Assembly (NCBI GenBank): GCA_003116995.1
Contig: BDSL01000006.1
Coordinates: 930,001 to 994,000 of the forward strand
Origin: Yamagishiella unicocca
Lineage: Eukaryota > Chlorophyta > Chlorophyceae > Chlamydomonadales > Volvocaceae
Length of the DNA: 64,000 nucleotides
Direction of reading: 5' to 3'
This document shows positions 36,052 to 47,556 of this stretch, piece after piece; position 1 is the first letter of the stretch, and each line of letters opens with the position of its first letter. The position numbers were made by a program, and so were the translations under genes. The notes under the pieces are model-generated. The model worked only from the letters and a program-made list of their open reading frames with translations. It ran no database searches and was not told the origin of the DNA.

Positions 36052-39000
36052 ATGGCCATCGTGCCCAGGCCGCTCCTGCTGCTCCTGCTGCAATTTTCGG
36101 CTGCACAAACGCAGCTGTTCGAGTCTCCCGGCGACCTGCTGGCGGCAAGGTGTTCCGAGGCTAGCGGTGCCGAAGTCTTCTCCTGCTCCTTGCCGCCCGG
36201 CAACTGGTCTATCCAGACCGCAGCACCTGCTGCGCATATCACTTGGCCCATGACGATACTATCCAGCGTCAGCCCAGCACCAGACGCCAACAGCAGCAGC
36301 ACGTTGAACCTGCCGCCGTACGCTTCCGGTCCGCTGTTCAACCTTGCGCCCAACTCCACCCTCGATCTCCGCGGCCTGCGCATCACGGGCAATCTGCTGC
36401 CCAACATTGACACACGCAACCCAGCGGCCTTCCTCGCACTGCGCGCCTTCGCGCTGTCCCCCGGCGCCAGGCTCCGACTGACCAACATCACCATCGTCAC
36501 GTCGAACTGCACGGCCCTGGCCCTGCATCAAACCTTCGCCTGCTACAACTCGCCCTCTCCAAACTTCGCCGTCGGTTACGGTTCCTTATTCGTACTGTCG
36601 TACTCAACCGCCTCGTTGGACGCCACCGACGTCACGCTCACCTGCTCCGGAAGGCAGCTGCCGCCGCCTTGTGTGGCCGACGTGGTGAGCACGGGTCGCC
36701 AACTGCGCGAATCGATCCGGGGTACGATGCGTCCGCAGCTCAGCTTCAACGTCCCCATTTTCATCTTCATCGCGCGCAGCCTCTCATTAGTCAGCGACGA
36801 CTCCTCCTCGGGACCAGCCCTCAATGACTCCCCCGTCGCGCCCTCATCGCGCCCCCCGCCGCTGCCTCCAATCTCGCCGCAACCCCCGTTCCCCGCCATC
36901 ACCCTTTTCCAAGCCAAGCTCGTCATCGCCGGCGCGTACGGCAGCGCCACCGTACTGGATCTGGGCAGCGTCAGCACTTCCATGATCAGGCTCAGTGAAG
37001 GAACCCGGGTGCAGCTTCAGGACATTACTCTCGCGGGCCTGCCACCCGGGCCCGCCGGTGAATACCCCTTCGGCCTGCTGCGGGCCCCGATTTGGACCTT
37101 CGAGGTGCCCCGCCGCCTGTACGGCAACTCGGTCCAGGACCGCCTGGTGATGCTGAGGGTGCGACTGGAGCTGACGCCGGTGGAGGCTGCGATGTGGGCG
37201 TACGACAGCTTGGCGCCGGAGATGCCGGCGCCGCCGCCGCCGCCGCTACTGACTGTCCAGCCAGTGGCCTTGTGCGCCATTAGCAACGGATTCTTCGGCC
37301 CTGGTACGGCCAACGCCACGCTTGTGGAGCTGCCGGCTGCAGGGCTCTTGGCGAAGCCTCTGATGCAGGTGTGATGCCTCCTGGGCGGGGAGACGTGGGA
37401 GAGTGGAGGGGCAGGGCAGGGAGGGGAGGTGATGTAGAGGCCTCTCAGCAACGGGGGCATGCTGTAATTACTGACTACTCGGTTTTGGTTCTGCGGGACC
37501 CGGGATGCGCTCGGCTGCAAGGTGGAGCGCGGCGGCTTCAAGCCGGGAATGTGTTCACAGCGATAACTCACAGGAGACCGCCCGTGCTGTGGTGTGCTGT
37601 GCTGATCCCCTCCGCAGGGGCCGGCGAGTAGCACCTCCACCAGCACCTCCGCCAGCTCCGCCAGCTCCACCGATGTGGGCGCCGTCTACTTCCCCCAGGC
37701 GAAGCAGCCTCAGAACGCACTGTTCATTTACACATGCCAAACGAACGGCAAGCAGATGCTCTTCCAGGAGGTCCTGTTCGCTCCCACACTCACCACTGGC
37801 GAGCCGGGCGCCACCGATTGGCGCCGTGACCCGCTCTGCCAGCTCCTGCCGCAGCAGCCCATCACGGTGCCGCCTCAGGTGGTGGAGCTTTACACGGTCA
37901 CCGATGTCGACATGGAGATCCTAGCGGATTACATCACTCCAGGAATGGGTGCGCAGGGGCACGGGTTCATGATTTTGTCGGAGGACGCGCGGCTCGAGTA
38001 TCGTCCTGCCACCATTTTCGAACCGAGCTTCATGCAGACGCAGGCCTACATGCCGGTCGCCGCGGTGCTCTTGGGAGACCCCGTGCGCCCCAGGATACTC
38101 GACCTGCGGTGGCTGCCGGCCGCCATCAACCTGCGGCTACCCGCCGCCTCGCTCACGCTCCGCAGTATGGTGCTCGTGAACTTGGCGCCGGCGGGGATAC
38201 ATGTGCCGTCGCCGCCGTTGGCGGCGGAGGGGTTGAGCGCAGCGCTGGTGGCCTTGGCGGCGAGTCGATGGCTTCGGCGGCCCCCGGCCGGCAGCGACCC
38301 CACCAGCGGCCTGCCGCCCGGCCTGACCAACTTCACCTCCTGCCTGTGGGCCCTCGAGTTTGAGCGCGGCGCCAACGGTAGCAGCAGTAGCGGCAGCAGT
38401 AGCAGTAACGGCAGCAGTGGGACTGCCCGCGCGTTCCTCGACTCGGTAGTGCTCCTGGTGCCGCCGGCGGAGGTCGCCCTGCTCGCCTGGCTGTGGGCCT
38501 GGAACGACACGGCCGCGGTGACGGACCCCCTGGTGGCGCAGCAGCTGCGGAGCTGGATGGACACATCCAAGCTGGGCAGCTACGGCCCGGACAGCCTCGT
38601 GTTTGAGATCTTCTCGTGGTGCGGCCTGGAGGGCAGCAACGTGACGGTCACAGCGGTGCAGCCCAGGACCTCGCCCGTCGTGCTGGCCCCCCTGGAGCTG
38701 TCGCTCCCGGTCGCGTACCCTGACGGCCTTTCGAGGGCGCCTGGGCAGCCTTTCGGAGGCGGAACGGGGTCCCCGCCCCTGGAGCCGACGGCGGTTCGTT
38801 GCAACGGACGTGGCTGTCCGTCGCCGAGCGAGCGGGAGTCCAGCCCGCCTCTGGTTGGGCCGGCAAGCCACAACAGCACGGCTGAGGCCGACGGGGGCGG
38901 AGGGGGCGGCGGCGACCATTCGGCCCTGCAGGACACGAACAGCGGCGGCGGGCGGGGTTTAGCGGTGGCGCTGGATTTCGGCGTGGCGGGCGGGGTGGTG

Positions 39001-41636
39001 GCCACGATATGCGTGTGCTGCGTCGCCGCCGCCATTTACCTGCGGGCCCGCCGCCGCCGCCAGAGCGCTGTGCTAAAAGCCGCCACCGCCGGCGACCCAC
39101 CCCCCCACGCCCACAGCTTGTTGAGCTTCACGGCCCTAATCCCCTTAGCACCCTTGCCCCTGGCTTCAGCGCCGCCGGCGTCCAAGGCACCCAAGCCCCT
39201 GGCTTCAGCGCCGTCGGCGCCCTCCCTGGAAAGCCAGCAGCTGCAGGAGCAGCTCATGCAGATAGGCCTGGCGCTCCACTCGCGCTTCTTCCGAATGCGG
39301 GACGACGTCGTCGCTGTCGGATCCCACAGCAGCGCCATGTCGGGGTCAGACACCCACCCGGTCTCCACCTCCGTCGTCATGGCCGGCTCCAAAACCACCT
39401 TGCCGCCAGCGATTGACGGCGTTGGCACGGCGGCGGCGGCGGCGGCTAGCGCCCTCGGCAGGGGGGCGCAAGCGCAGGGGGCCGGCGCTGGCGGTGAGCT
39501 GGTTGTTACGGGGGAGCTGGGCCGCGGCGCGCAGGGCGTGGTGTATCGAGGCCGCTGGAAGGGGCTGAACGTGGCGGTCAAGGTGCTGTTGCTGCATCGC
39601 ACGGTGGGTGAGGCGGTGGGCTGGGGCGCGAGCTGGGCCGAAAGGCGTTCTGAGGGCGGGATGGGAGTAAAGATGGGGGCCACCCTTGGACCTGAGCACT
39701 CCCCCGAACCCACACGCACACCCGTGGGGGCGTGACAGCGCTTGATTTGTCATTGCATTGACAGCCCGCACGCACAACCTCTGCCCGTTGCACGTGACGG
39801 TAACAACACAGCAGCGTGTGTTTGTGTGTTGCGATCGCTGCTTCAGGCGCCCCCTCCCTGCCCCGGCGGCCCCGACCCGCGGGTCGGCCCCAGCGCGCTC
39901 GAGGTGGCTCACAAGCGCGCCCTCCGCGAGGCCGCCATCAGCCTCGCCGCCTCGCAGCACCCCAACGTGGTGGCCACCTACCACGTGGACGCGTGCGGCG
40001 CGGGAGCGCAGTCGTCGGACGAGTGCTGGAAGATCACCCTCATATCGCAGGTGGGCGAGGGGGGGAGGGCGGGTGAGGGAGGGTCATTTGGGTCGCCAGG
40101 TCGTTCAGGGGCTCCTAGGCTCCTGGGACGAGCGGCCTCTGACTGCCTGTATTGGCAATGGCGCCATCCCTGGAGCCAACCAGATTGCACCTTCCTGACA
40201 GCTTTCCAAAGCGACACGCGCGCAACCCTGGCTTCCGTTGACACCCCCGGCCCTCCCTTGCCCGCCCGCCCTCCGAAACCACCGCCACCGCCTTACGCAC
40301 CACCACCACCACAGCTCTGCGATGGTGGCAGCCTCCTCCACGCGCTGGACTCGGGCCTCCTGGCCGGCTGCACCGCCGACGCCAGCGCCGTCGACAGAAA
40401 CACGTCCGCCGCCGGCGATGGAAGCGACGGAGCACTCGGCGCCGCGCCTGAGCGCTCCGCAACCGCACCCGAACCACCACCGCAACCACTTCCTCCTCCG
40501 CAGCAGCAGCAGCCCCTCCAGCCGCGGGTGCTGCTGCTGCTAGCCCTGGACGTGGCCTCCGGCCTAGCGCAGCTGCACAGCACCACCATCATACACGGCG
40601 ACATCAGCTCCAGCAACGTGCTGCTCAGCTCCGTGCCGCGCGGCGCCACCTCCACCTCCACGACGACAGCAGGCTCCACCAACACCAACACCGGCACCGA
40701 CAATACCGACAACATCTGGAAAGGCCCCGGCACATTCGCCACCGCACGGCTTCGGCAATGGCGGCACGCCGCGGGCGGCATGCACCTCCGCTCCGCCAGC
40801 AGCGTCGTGTCGCCGCTGGGGTGGTACGGCTACGTGGCCAAGCTGTGCGACTTCGGGCTGGCGGAGGTGCTGCCGGCGGGGCAGCAGCACGTGAGGAGCC
40901 AGAGCAGGTAGGGGGGGAAGGGGGGAGGAGGTTGGGGGGAAGGACGGCGCAGGATGGGGATCTGGGAGTGGCAGGAGGGCGGTGGTGCGCGTAATGGCGT
41001 TGGTGTGGTGTGAGGGCGGGCGGGCGGAAGGGCTCGATCAGCGGGTGTACAGGTAGGCGCGAATAAAGTACCTCAGCAGGACGTAGGATTGAGCTCGACA
41101 CTGACCCCGACCTTCCGAAAGCCCCCATCCCTCACCATCCAACCCCCTGCTCCCCAACCCTCACCCCCCAAATGGCCGCTCCTCCACCTCCCTCAACCCT
41201 GCACGCAAGGCGCTCCTCCGCCTACACCGCCCCGGAGACCGCCCGGGACGGCCTGGTGGGCCCTGCGGGTGATGTGTACGCCTGGGGCGTGCTGTGCTGG
41301 GAGATGGCCCTAGGCACCTCCCTACCCACCGCCCTGGCGGCGCCGCATGGTGCCGGAGTGCGCGCGTGGCTGGCGGCCGCCGACACCGACGCCGCCGAGC
41401 AGCAGCCCGAGGCGGAGGCCGACGGCGGGGCACTGCCGCCGGGTCTGCTGACGTGGCCGCCCCACGTGCCACGCGCGCTGGTGGTGCTGGTCGGCGAGTG
41501 CCTGCGGCCGGAGGCGGCGGCGCGGCCCAGCTCGCGGGACCTGGTACACCGGCTGGAACACATCATCACTAGCGTAAATTCCGACGTCGTCGTGGGGCTG
41601 GTGGGGGGCACGCACCCCCCCTGGTGGTTTAAATAG
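36052..41636 (+). CDS. Receptor-like kinase, tandem copy 1
   Basis: Predicted plasma-membrane receptor with a cytoplasmic TKL-type kinase domain. Exons 36052-37368, 37618-39603, 39847-40050, 40315-40907 and 41210-41636 are in phase, about 1508 residues. Residues 1-20 form a signal peptide (basic start, LLLLLLQFSAAQ). The ectodomain, to about residue 890, has repeated leucine/asparagine strands such as LDLRGLRITGN and LRLTNITIV that suggest a parallel beta-helix (inference), then a Ser/Asn/Gly linker. A membrane span (VAGGVVATICVCCVAAAIYL) and stop-transfer RARRRR follow. Kinase motifs: GRGAQGVVYRG, VAVKV (Lys about 1094), REAAISLAASQHPNVV, hinge LCDGGSLLHAL, IIHGDISSSNVLL, CDFGLAEVL, YTAPE and DVYAWGVLCWEM. 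The catalytic-loop Lys is Ser (about 1267); Asp 1265 and Asn 1270 remain. Copy 1 reads past the stop used by copies 2 and 3 and gains about 20 C-terminal residues. No ligand is known to me. Confidence 0.82.
39872..39887. repeat. 16-bp palindrome CCGACCCGCGGGTCGG in exon 3
   Basis: Perfect inverted repeat at the start of kinase exon 3, encoding part of PDPRVGP. It is conserved at 51491-51506 and 61018-61033 in the other copies, and the identical 16-mer is in an exon of the WD40-MYND gene at 30858-30873. Confidence 0.9.
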
Positions 41637-43957
41637 GGTCCGCGGGGGCGGGCGGGGAGATGACGCCACGTCACTTGATGCGGACCGCAGGCAGCTGGGG
41701 CTTTCGAGGTACGGCTGAGGGACTTGCCGCAGTCAAGGATATGTACGAGTGGACGACCCTGTACGGTGGAAACAGAGTGCCGACCGGCAGGGGTGTGCTG
41801 GCTCACCGATGAGTAAGATGCTGAAGTACCCTCGACTGGCGAGCAGGCTGCGGTCGCCGGGTGCCTGGCACTGGGGCGCTGGGGTAGGGTGGGGCGCATG
41901 GCCCTGGCTGCGGGAGCAGCGCGGGAGTTGGGACGGAAGGAGTGTCGCATGCGGGCACATGGGCGGAGGCAGGCGGGCGGATACCGTCGGGGCGACGTGC
42001 TCTTGACCGGGGAGGCAGAAGGGATTGGAGTGGGTTAGTTGAAACCGGTACATAAACGTTGTGGTAAATTGGACCGAGTGGTCGAGGGCTGCTCTATTCA
42101 CGTGATCCGACTCGCTGCGGCTGCCTGCAAGGCCAGGCTGGGCTGCCAGGCCGGGCCGGGCCGGGGCTTCCGGGCGGGCGTTCTGCGGCAGGGCACGCAA
42201 CGCTTTGTCGGTCGTCGGGATTGTACACTGCCCATGCACACGGAAGGACGGATACTACATACAACGGCTTGCACCGCGCAGTGCATCCCAAATGCGGATC
42301 TTCTGGAGACAGCTAACGGGATGGCTTCATCTTTGTTTTCTTTATGAACGGCGTCACCTTTGTTTTCTTCTGGGGCGGCTGGTTTCGCGCCTCAACGGCT
42401 CGAGGGAGGGCCCGCGCCTGGACGGTGGCCCATTTTTCACCGCCCGCGCTCTTTTTATCTGTGCCAAAATTATTTTGTGGCTCGGACGAAGCGACCTCGG
42501 TGTGTGTGGTGCTTATGAAACAGCCCGTGTCGCAATGCTGCCATGTCGTTAATCTATATATTTGGGTTCATGCAAGAAGTAGAGGATGCCACGGCTTATT
42601 ACATGTTTGCATCTCGCGCCCCACGATGGCTTGATGGTCGGTTAGTAAGCCAGGCGGCCGCTAGCGTGTCAGTGAGGACGACCCTGGTGGGGGAGTGAGC
42701 TGCAGTTCATTTTTGTGACCAAAATACATGTTGGATGGACCGAGATGGACGTGTGTTTGTGTGACTTGGCGTGGCTTTGGATTGAAGGTTGGTTTGCGGC
42801 AGTAGCAGTGATGTTTGGCGGTAAGTGACTGAGTTGGCGGCGCGAGAAAGAAGAGTCAATGTACGTCACTGTCCGGCTGCGATGGATGCTGAGATCCTGC
42901 CGTCCCTTTTGGCATTACCTCCCGGTGTGTTGTGAGTTGTTCACCTTGAACTGCCGTTCAATGTTGCTGGGCGCTCACGATTTGATTCACTCCAGGGAAC
43001 ATTTCCGCTGCGGTGGGTTATTCCACCTGCGGAAAGCAACGACTTCCTTATAGGGCTGCGCTTCCAGGCCCGCGGAGTACCGATCGATTCCACTCCGGTT
43101 TCGCAGCTTCCTAATCCGCTTTCTCCTCCTTTCCTATTGAAGGCTCCAATGGTTCTATAGCCGAACCAAACCTAGCGGCACGGCATTGGCAATGTTGTCT
43201 GCTGGGGTACTAGCTGGCGCGTGGAGCCGGTAGACTCCCCTATCAGGCGCGGCTTTTGTCCGTCGTTCGTCGAGGCCGTGTAACTGGTGGTGAACGGTTA
43301 TGATGCGCTGCGATTGATGGCGCATGCGAGGTCACAGACGTCGGAAGGCCCTGGAGGAGTGGAATCGCGCCTGATTGGCTGCCAACGTCAGCAGCTACCT
43401 TGGCTCCTAGGTCCCCTGCCCCTGACCGAACCAAAACAGGACAATCGCACGAGCTACGGCATGTCGCAGCCGAGTCCACTTCGCAAGGGCACAGCGTTCG
43501 AGAACTTGCGTGTGGCCGTGAGCAATCGCAGGTCGCACAGCGTTTAGGGTATCGGGTTTCGAGTAGCGCTCCGTATTTGCTTCGGCCGTTGAGCTGTGCA
43601 GTCTCGCTATCGCCTGTCCTGGGTCTGTCCTGCGCCTTAGTGCTTCCTGTGTCCTTGGGGGCGTCTCTATGCTCTTCTGTGCCCTTGGGGGCGTCTGCTG
43701 GGTTCAGCCCCGGCTCTCACATTGTGAGGCAAAGGACATGCTTGTCCTGGGTTCGCCCGGGATTGAGAACGTTGTAACGAAGGCTATCATTTCAGGGAAC
43801 TAAGAAATTCTTGTATCGTCCTCTTTCCTTGTATGTGTTTTTCACGGCATTGATTGCGCTATCGTTTGGGACCCAGGTTGTTTGTGTAATTGGGAAGTCA
43901 ACCGACGTTAATGATCAGGATTTCTACCGACGTTACAAGGTCGTCTTCGTTGAAAAA
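41637..43957. other. 3' region of receptor-kinase copy 1, no gene recognised
   Basis: Closely matched by 53448-55942 downstream of copy 2, so it is part of the duplicated unit. No TGTAA lies near the stop; the first I noticed is at 43279-43283, which would imply a long 3' untranslated region. It ends at the LINE insertion point. Confidence 0.5.
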
Positions 43958-46900
43958 GAATGCGAGTATCACAAGGGAGCCAGAACGGCTACAAGCGCGG
44001 AAGCGCAACCAGGCGGGCCCGATGGGCCAGACCACGACACAGATCACTGGGCAAAAGAGCCCGCCCTCACCGGCCGGGAAGGGGCAAAAAACGAAGGCAG
44101 CCAAACACGAGGACACGGAGAAGGCAGCACGCACAACTCAAAGCACGGGGAGGAGCACAAGCGCGTCTAGAAAACACGAACCACCTGCACCAAGCCAGCA
44201 GCGAGACGCGAGGAGCGCGACCCGGCAAAACGGGGGCCCCAAGCCCCATATCCCAAAAGCACCCACAAAAGAAAGCAGAGCGGGGGCCCCAGGCCCCATA
44301 ACCCAAACACGCCCACAAAACCGCATCCGAGTCAACCGTCGGGCCACTCCTCGGCACCCGGGCGGCCCGTGAAGACCACCTCCCCCGCGGGCGAGGCGGC
44401 GAGGAAGGGGTGATCGGAAGGGACAGCCCCCCACCCGCGGGGGGCCAGCAACAGCTCGGCAAACGCACTGAGGCGGGCCCAGAAGTCGGCCGTCACCGCT
44501 GCGCACACCCGCACCACCGGCATGCGCCCCCCGGGGGCCCCAGCCTACACCCGAAACACGAGGCGGAGCCCCAAGCCCAACGCCGCGACGGCCGCCAAGC
44601 ACACCACATCCCAAACCAGAGGGTGCACCCCCAAGGGGGGCCGACCCAGCCACAAATGCTGCTGGAGCAAGACAACCGCACCCCCCATCGCCTCCACAAG
44701 CTCGTCGCGCAGCGATAAGGCCACCACACACTCCCAGAAGTGGTGGCGCCGGCGGCCCGTGGCCATGGACGCTCCACACGGGCAGGGGGTCGTGGGCGAC
44801 CCCCGCGCCAGGAGGGCCGCGTGCATGGGGAAGCCATGGAAGCCGTTAATGGCGAGCCGCCAGAGGGGCTCCTTGTGCATGTTGTCCCAGCGAAGACGCC
44901 AGAGGCGCACCAGAGTGGCCTGAAACTCACGGAGGGTGAAGGCCAGGGCCGCCGGGGGAAGGGGCACCTCCCAGGCCTCCTGAAGGAAGGCCGTATGCTT
45001 AGCCGCCAGAGCAGCGAAGGCTGGGCCCAGCTGCAGGAGGGTAGCCGACTTGACGGTGAGGGAGACGAGGGGGAGGGCCGCAGGGCCCACCCGCCAGCCG
45101 ACGCAGCGGGCCAGGCGGCCCCAGGCGTCCGTGGGGGGGGGGGGCGGCAGCCGCGCCCCCCGGGGCCGCCAGAACGAGGAGGGCCGCGAGGGCCCAGGTG
45201 GCGGGAAGGCGGCCAACAAGGGCGTCGACGCGGGCCAGGCCCGTGGCCCCATCCCGCATCGACCCCGGGACGGGGTGAGCGGGGGAGAGGCGGAGGACGT
45301 CGCGGAGGACGTCGTGCCGCAGGTACTCGGTACAGCGCATGGCGGGGGACCCCCCGGCAGCGGCGACAGCGAGGGCCGTCCGGACCCGGCCCAGGGCATT
45401 GTAGCACTGGACGGCGACACCCACGGTATCAAGCCCACGCAGCTGGGCAAGGTCGGGGAAGTCGGCCTCCAGGCCCCGGCCGGTGGCGTCGACCAGGAGG
45501 GGGTTGCCCCAGAGGGGCGCCGAGAAGCACCAGGGTCCGGGGGCGGCCAGGGTGGGGTCCAGGATGGTGACGGGCGGGAGATGGGCTAGCGCCGTAAGCA
45601 GCTGGGCGAGGGCCGGGGAGCCCCGTGGGAGGGGCCGGCCGAGCACCATCGGGGCGGCGGTGGTGCGGGCGTCGCCGTGGAGGGGCAGGAGGCACAGGGG
45701 GTGGGCCGCGGGGTGGCCGTGGCGCAGGAGGGCGAGGAGGAGCTGGGGCCACTGGGGGGCGGACGGCAGGAGGCCACACGCGCCGGCCAGGCCCCGCACG
45801 GCCAGGACGGCGTGGCGAGCCCGGACGTGGGCTACGAGGGGGAGGAGGCCGAAGCCGCCGGCGGAGGGGGGCAGGGCGAGGTAGAGCAGGCCGGCTCCGG
45901 CAGGTACACGGTTGGCGCGGGCCTGATGCGCGGCGGGGGTGCAGCGGCGGTCGACGAAGGCGGCGGTGGTGGCCTGAAGGGCCGCCCGCAGGCCGGGGGG
46001 GGGAGGCCGACGAACTCCAGGTGGTAGAGGACACGGCTGATGGCATAGCCCGAGGCGGCGAAGGCGCGGCCGAAGGCGGAGAGGGGCAGGGTGGCGGCAC
46101 GCTGCAGGCGGCCGTAGACCCGGTCGAGGTCCACAGGGTACGGTCCCGGGGCGCCAGCGGTGAAGGTGATGCCGAGGGTGGAGGCGGAGGGGACGACAGC
46201 GAGGCGGGGCGCCAGGCCGGCGTCGGGGGCGGCCAGGGGGGCGGCAGCGGCCACCGGGGCGGGGGGGAGGGGAGGGGCACTGGCGGCCGTGGGGCAGGCG
46301 GGGGCCGGGGCGGCGGCAGGGCTGGCACGGGGGCCACCGGGCAGGGGCAGGAGCTTCACTTTGCGGAGGTTGAGCTGCTGGCCCGACGCGGCGTGGAAGG
46401 TGTCCATGGCCGCCAGGAAGCGGGGGACATCCGCGGCATCCCGGAGGAGGGGGGTGCAGTCATCCGCGTACTGGGAAGCGGTGAGGCGGAGGTCGGCGAG
46501 GGAGATGCCGATGGCTTCGTGCTGCAGCCAGGAGAGGAGGGCCTGGCCGGGAGCGAGGTAGAGGAGGGGCGCAGCCGGGCATCCCTGTCGAACGCCGGCA
46601 GTGAGGGGAACCCAGCCTGACAGGTGGCCGTTGACGAGGGCGGCAGAGCGGGTGCCCTGCAGCAGGCGTCGCACCCAGGCAAGGCAGCCAGGGCCCACAC
46701 CCATGGCATCCAGGCATTCCAGGAGGAAGACGCGGTCCACCGTGTCATAGGCCTTCTGGAAGTCCAGAAACACCACCGCACAGGAGCGAGATTCCGCGCG
46801 GAGGAGGGCGGGCAGGAGTTGGAGGAGCAGGACGGAGTCCGAGATGCGCCGGTGCTGCAGGAAGGCCGTCTGCACTGGGTCGATCGTATCCCCGAGGACG

Positions 46901-47212
46901 GGGAGGAGGCGGCGGGCCAGGACCCGGGCCAGGGTCCGGTAGTCGGTGTCCAAGAGGGTGATGGGGCGGTAGTTGGCGGGGACGGTGGGGTCCTGGTCCT
47001 TGAAGAAGGAGGTAATGACCCCGGCCAGGAAGCCGGCGGGTGCGCGGTCGGTGGCGGCGAAGGCGGTGAAGACGGCGGCGAGGACGGGGGCAAGGGACGG
47101 GGCGTAGTGTTGGTAGAGCTCGGTGGGGAGGCTGTCCGCGCCCGGGGACCGGCCGGGGGGGCGGTGTGGAAGTTGTGTGGATCGCAGCCAGCACCTCCGC
47201 CGGGGTAACGAC
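43958..47212 (-). mobile_element. Non-LTR retrotransposon (LINE), 5'-truncated
   Basis: A 3255-bp insertion flanked by GAAAAA at 43952-43957 and 47213-47218; the same DNA without the insert is at 55937-55942, so both ends are fixed by comparison. The element runs right to left. It begins inside the N-terminal part of a reverse transcriptase (VTPAEVLAAI), so any endonuclease region is missing and truncation on insertion is likely. It has no poly(A) tail; the last bases of its sense strand are GATACTCGCATTC. I cannot assign it to a named LINE clade from sequence alone. Confidence 0.9.
44545..47206 (-). pseudogene. LINE reverse transcriptase with C-terminal zinc knuckle, frameshifted
   Basis: Reverse transcriptase blocks appear in order: NYRPITLLDTDYRTLARVL, VFLDFQKAYDTVDR, GVRQGCPAAPLLYLA and the catalytic SQYADDCTPLL. 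The LGITF thumb-type block follows, and near the end CPCGASMATGRRRHHFWEC resembles the zinc-binding motif often found at the C-terminus of LINE proteins. The frame is broken three times, each at a G run on the plus strand: 7 G at 47155-47161, 9 G at 45995-46003 and 12 G at 45133-45144. Apart from these the coding sequence is intact to a stop at about 44545, so the element is young, or the breaks may be assembly errors. Confidence 0.85.
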
Positions 47213-47556
47213 GAAAAAGGCCCCGTTTCTTTTGGGGGTACGGGCCGTGTGCCAGTCTCCGCCGGCAGTACAGGAGCCGTAATAGGAAGGTGACGTACAT
47301 ATACTAGACTTGTATGAGTGTATGACCAGTATCGGAACTGGAGCTGGACAATAGCTGTTCTCACTTCCTATCCACGAGTATGTGAACCTGAACCTGACGT
47401 ACTAAAACGTATCCTTTGAAATACAGTCTTACCCTTCAGTTTCCGTCCTTGTTATACAGCAAGGCGGTAGCTATGGCCCTTGTCGCCCTACATTTGTGGC
47501 CTGTAACGCGGACACGCCGAAGAAGCCGGTCATAACGGGGCCACAGTACAAAAACA
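47213..47556. promoter_or_regulatory. Upstream region of receptor-kinase copy 2
   Basis: Near-identical to 55937-56280 upstream of copy 3, and therefore likely to hold the promoter and 5' untranslated region of both. The part before 47441 has no counterpart upstream of copy 1. I see no clear TATA box. Confidence 0.45.

Larger units (their letters stand above)
35943..47440. repeat. Tandem segmental duplication, unit 1
   Basis: First unit of the array: gene copy 1 plus its downstream intergenic DNA, interrupted by the 3.26-kb LINE. Without the LINE and its duplicated target it is about 8.2 kb. Confidence 0.8.

Noticed and set aside
35862..36512. Long minus-strand open frame, repeated in all three kinase copies
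   Set aside because: It is the exact mirror of kinase exon 1 and is copied only because exon 1 is copied.
36052..41636. Kinase copy 1 as a pseudogene because it lacks the stop shared by copies 2 and 3
   Set aside because: All exons are open and in phase, and the frame ends cleanly about 20 codons later; only the tail is altered.
43811..44170. A 119-codon plus-strand frame as a gene
   Set aside because: It crosses the LINE insertion point at 43958, so its second half is antisense LINE sequence.
45034..47208. Several plus-strand Gly/Arg-rich open frames
   Set aside because: They are antisense to the LINE reverse transcriptase, whose motifs are unambiguous on the minus strand.
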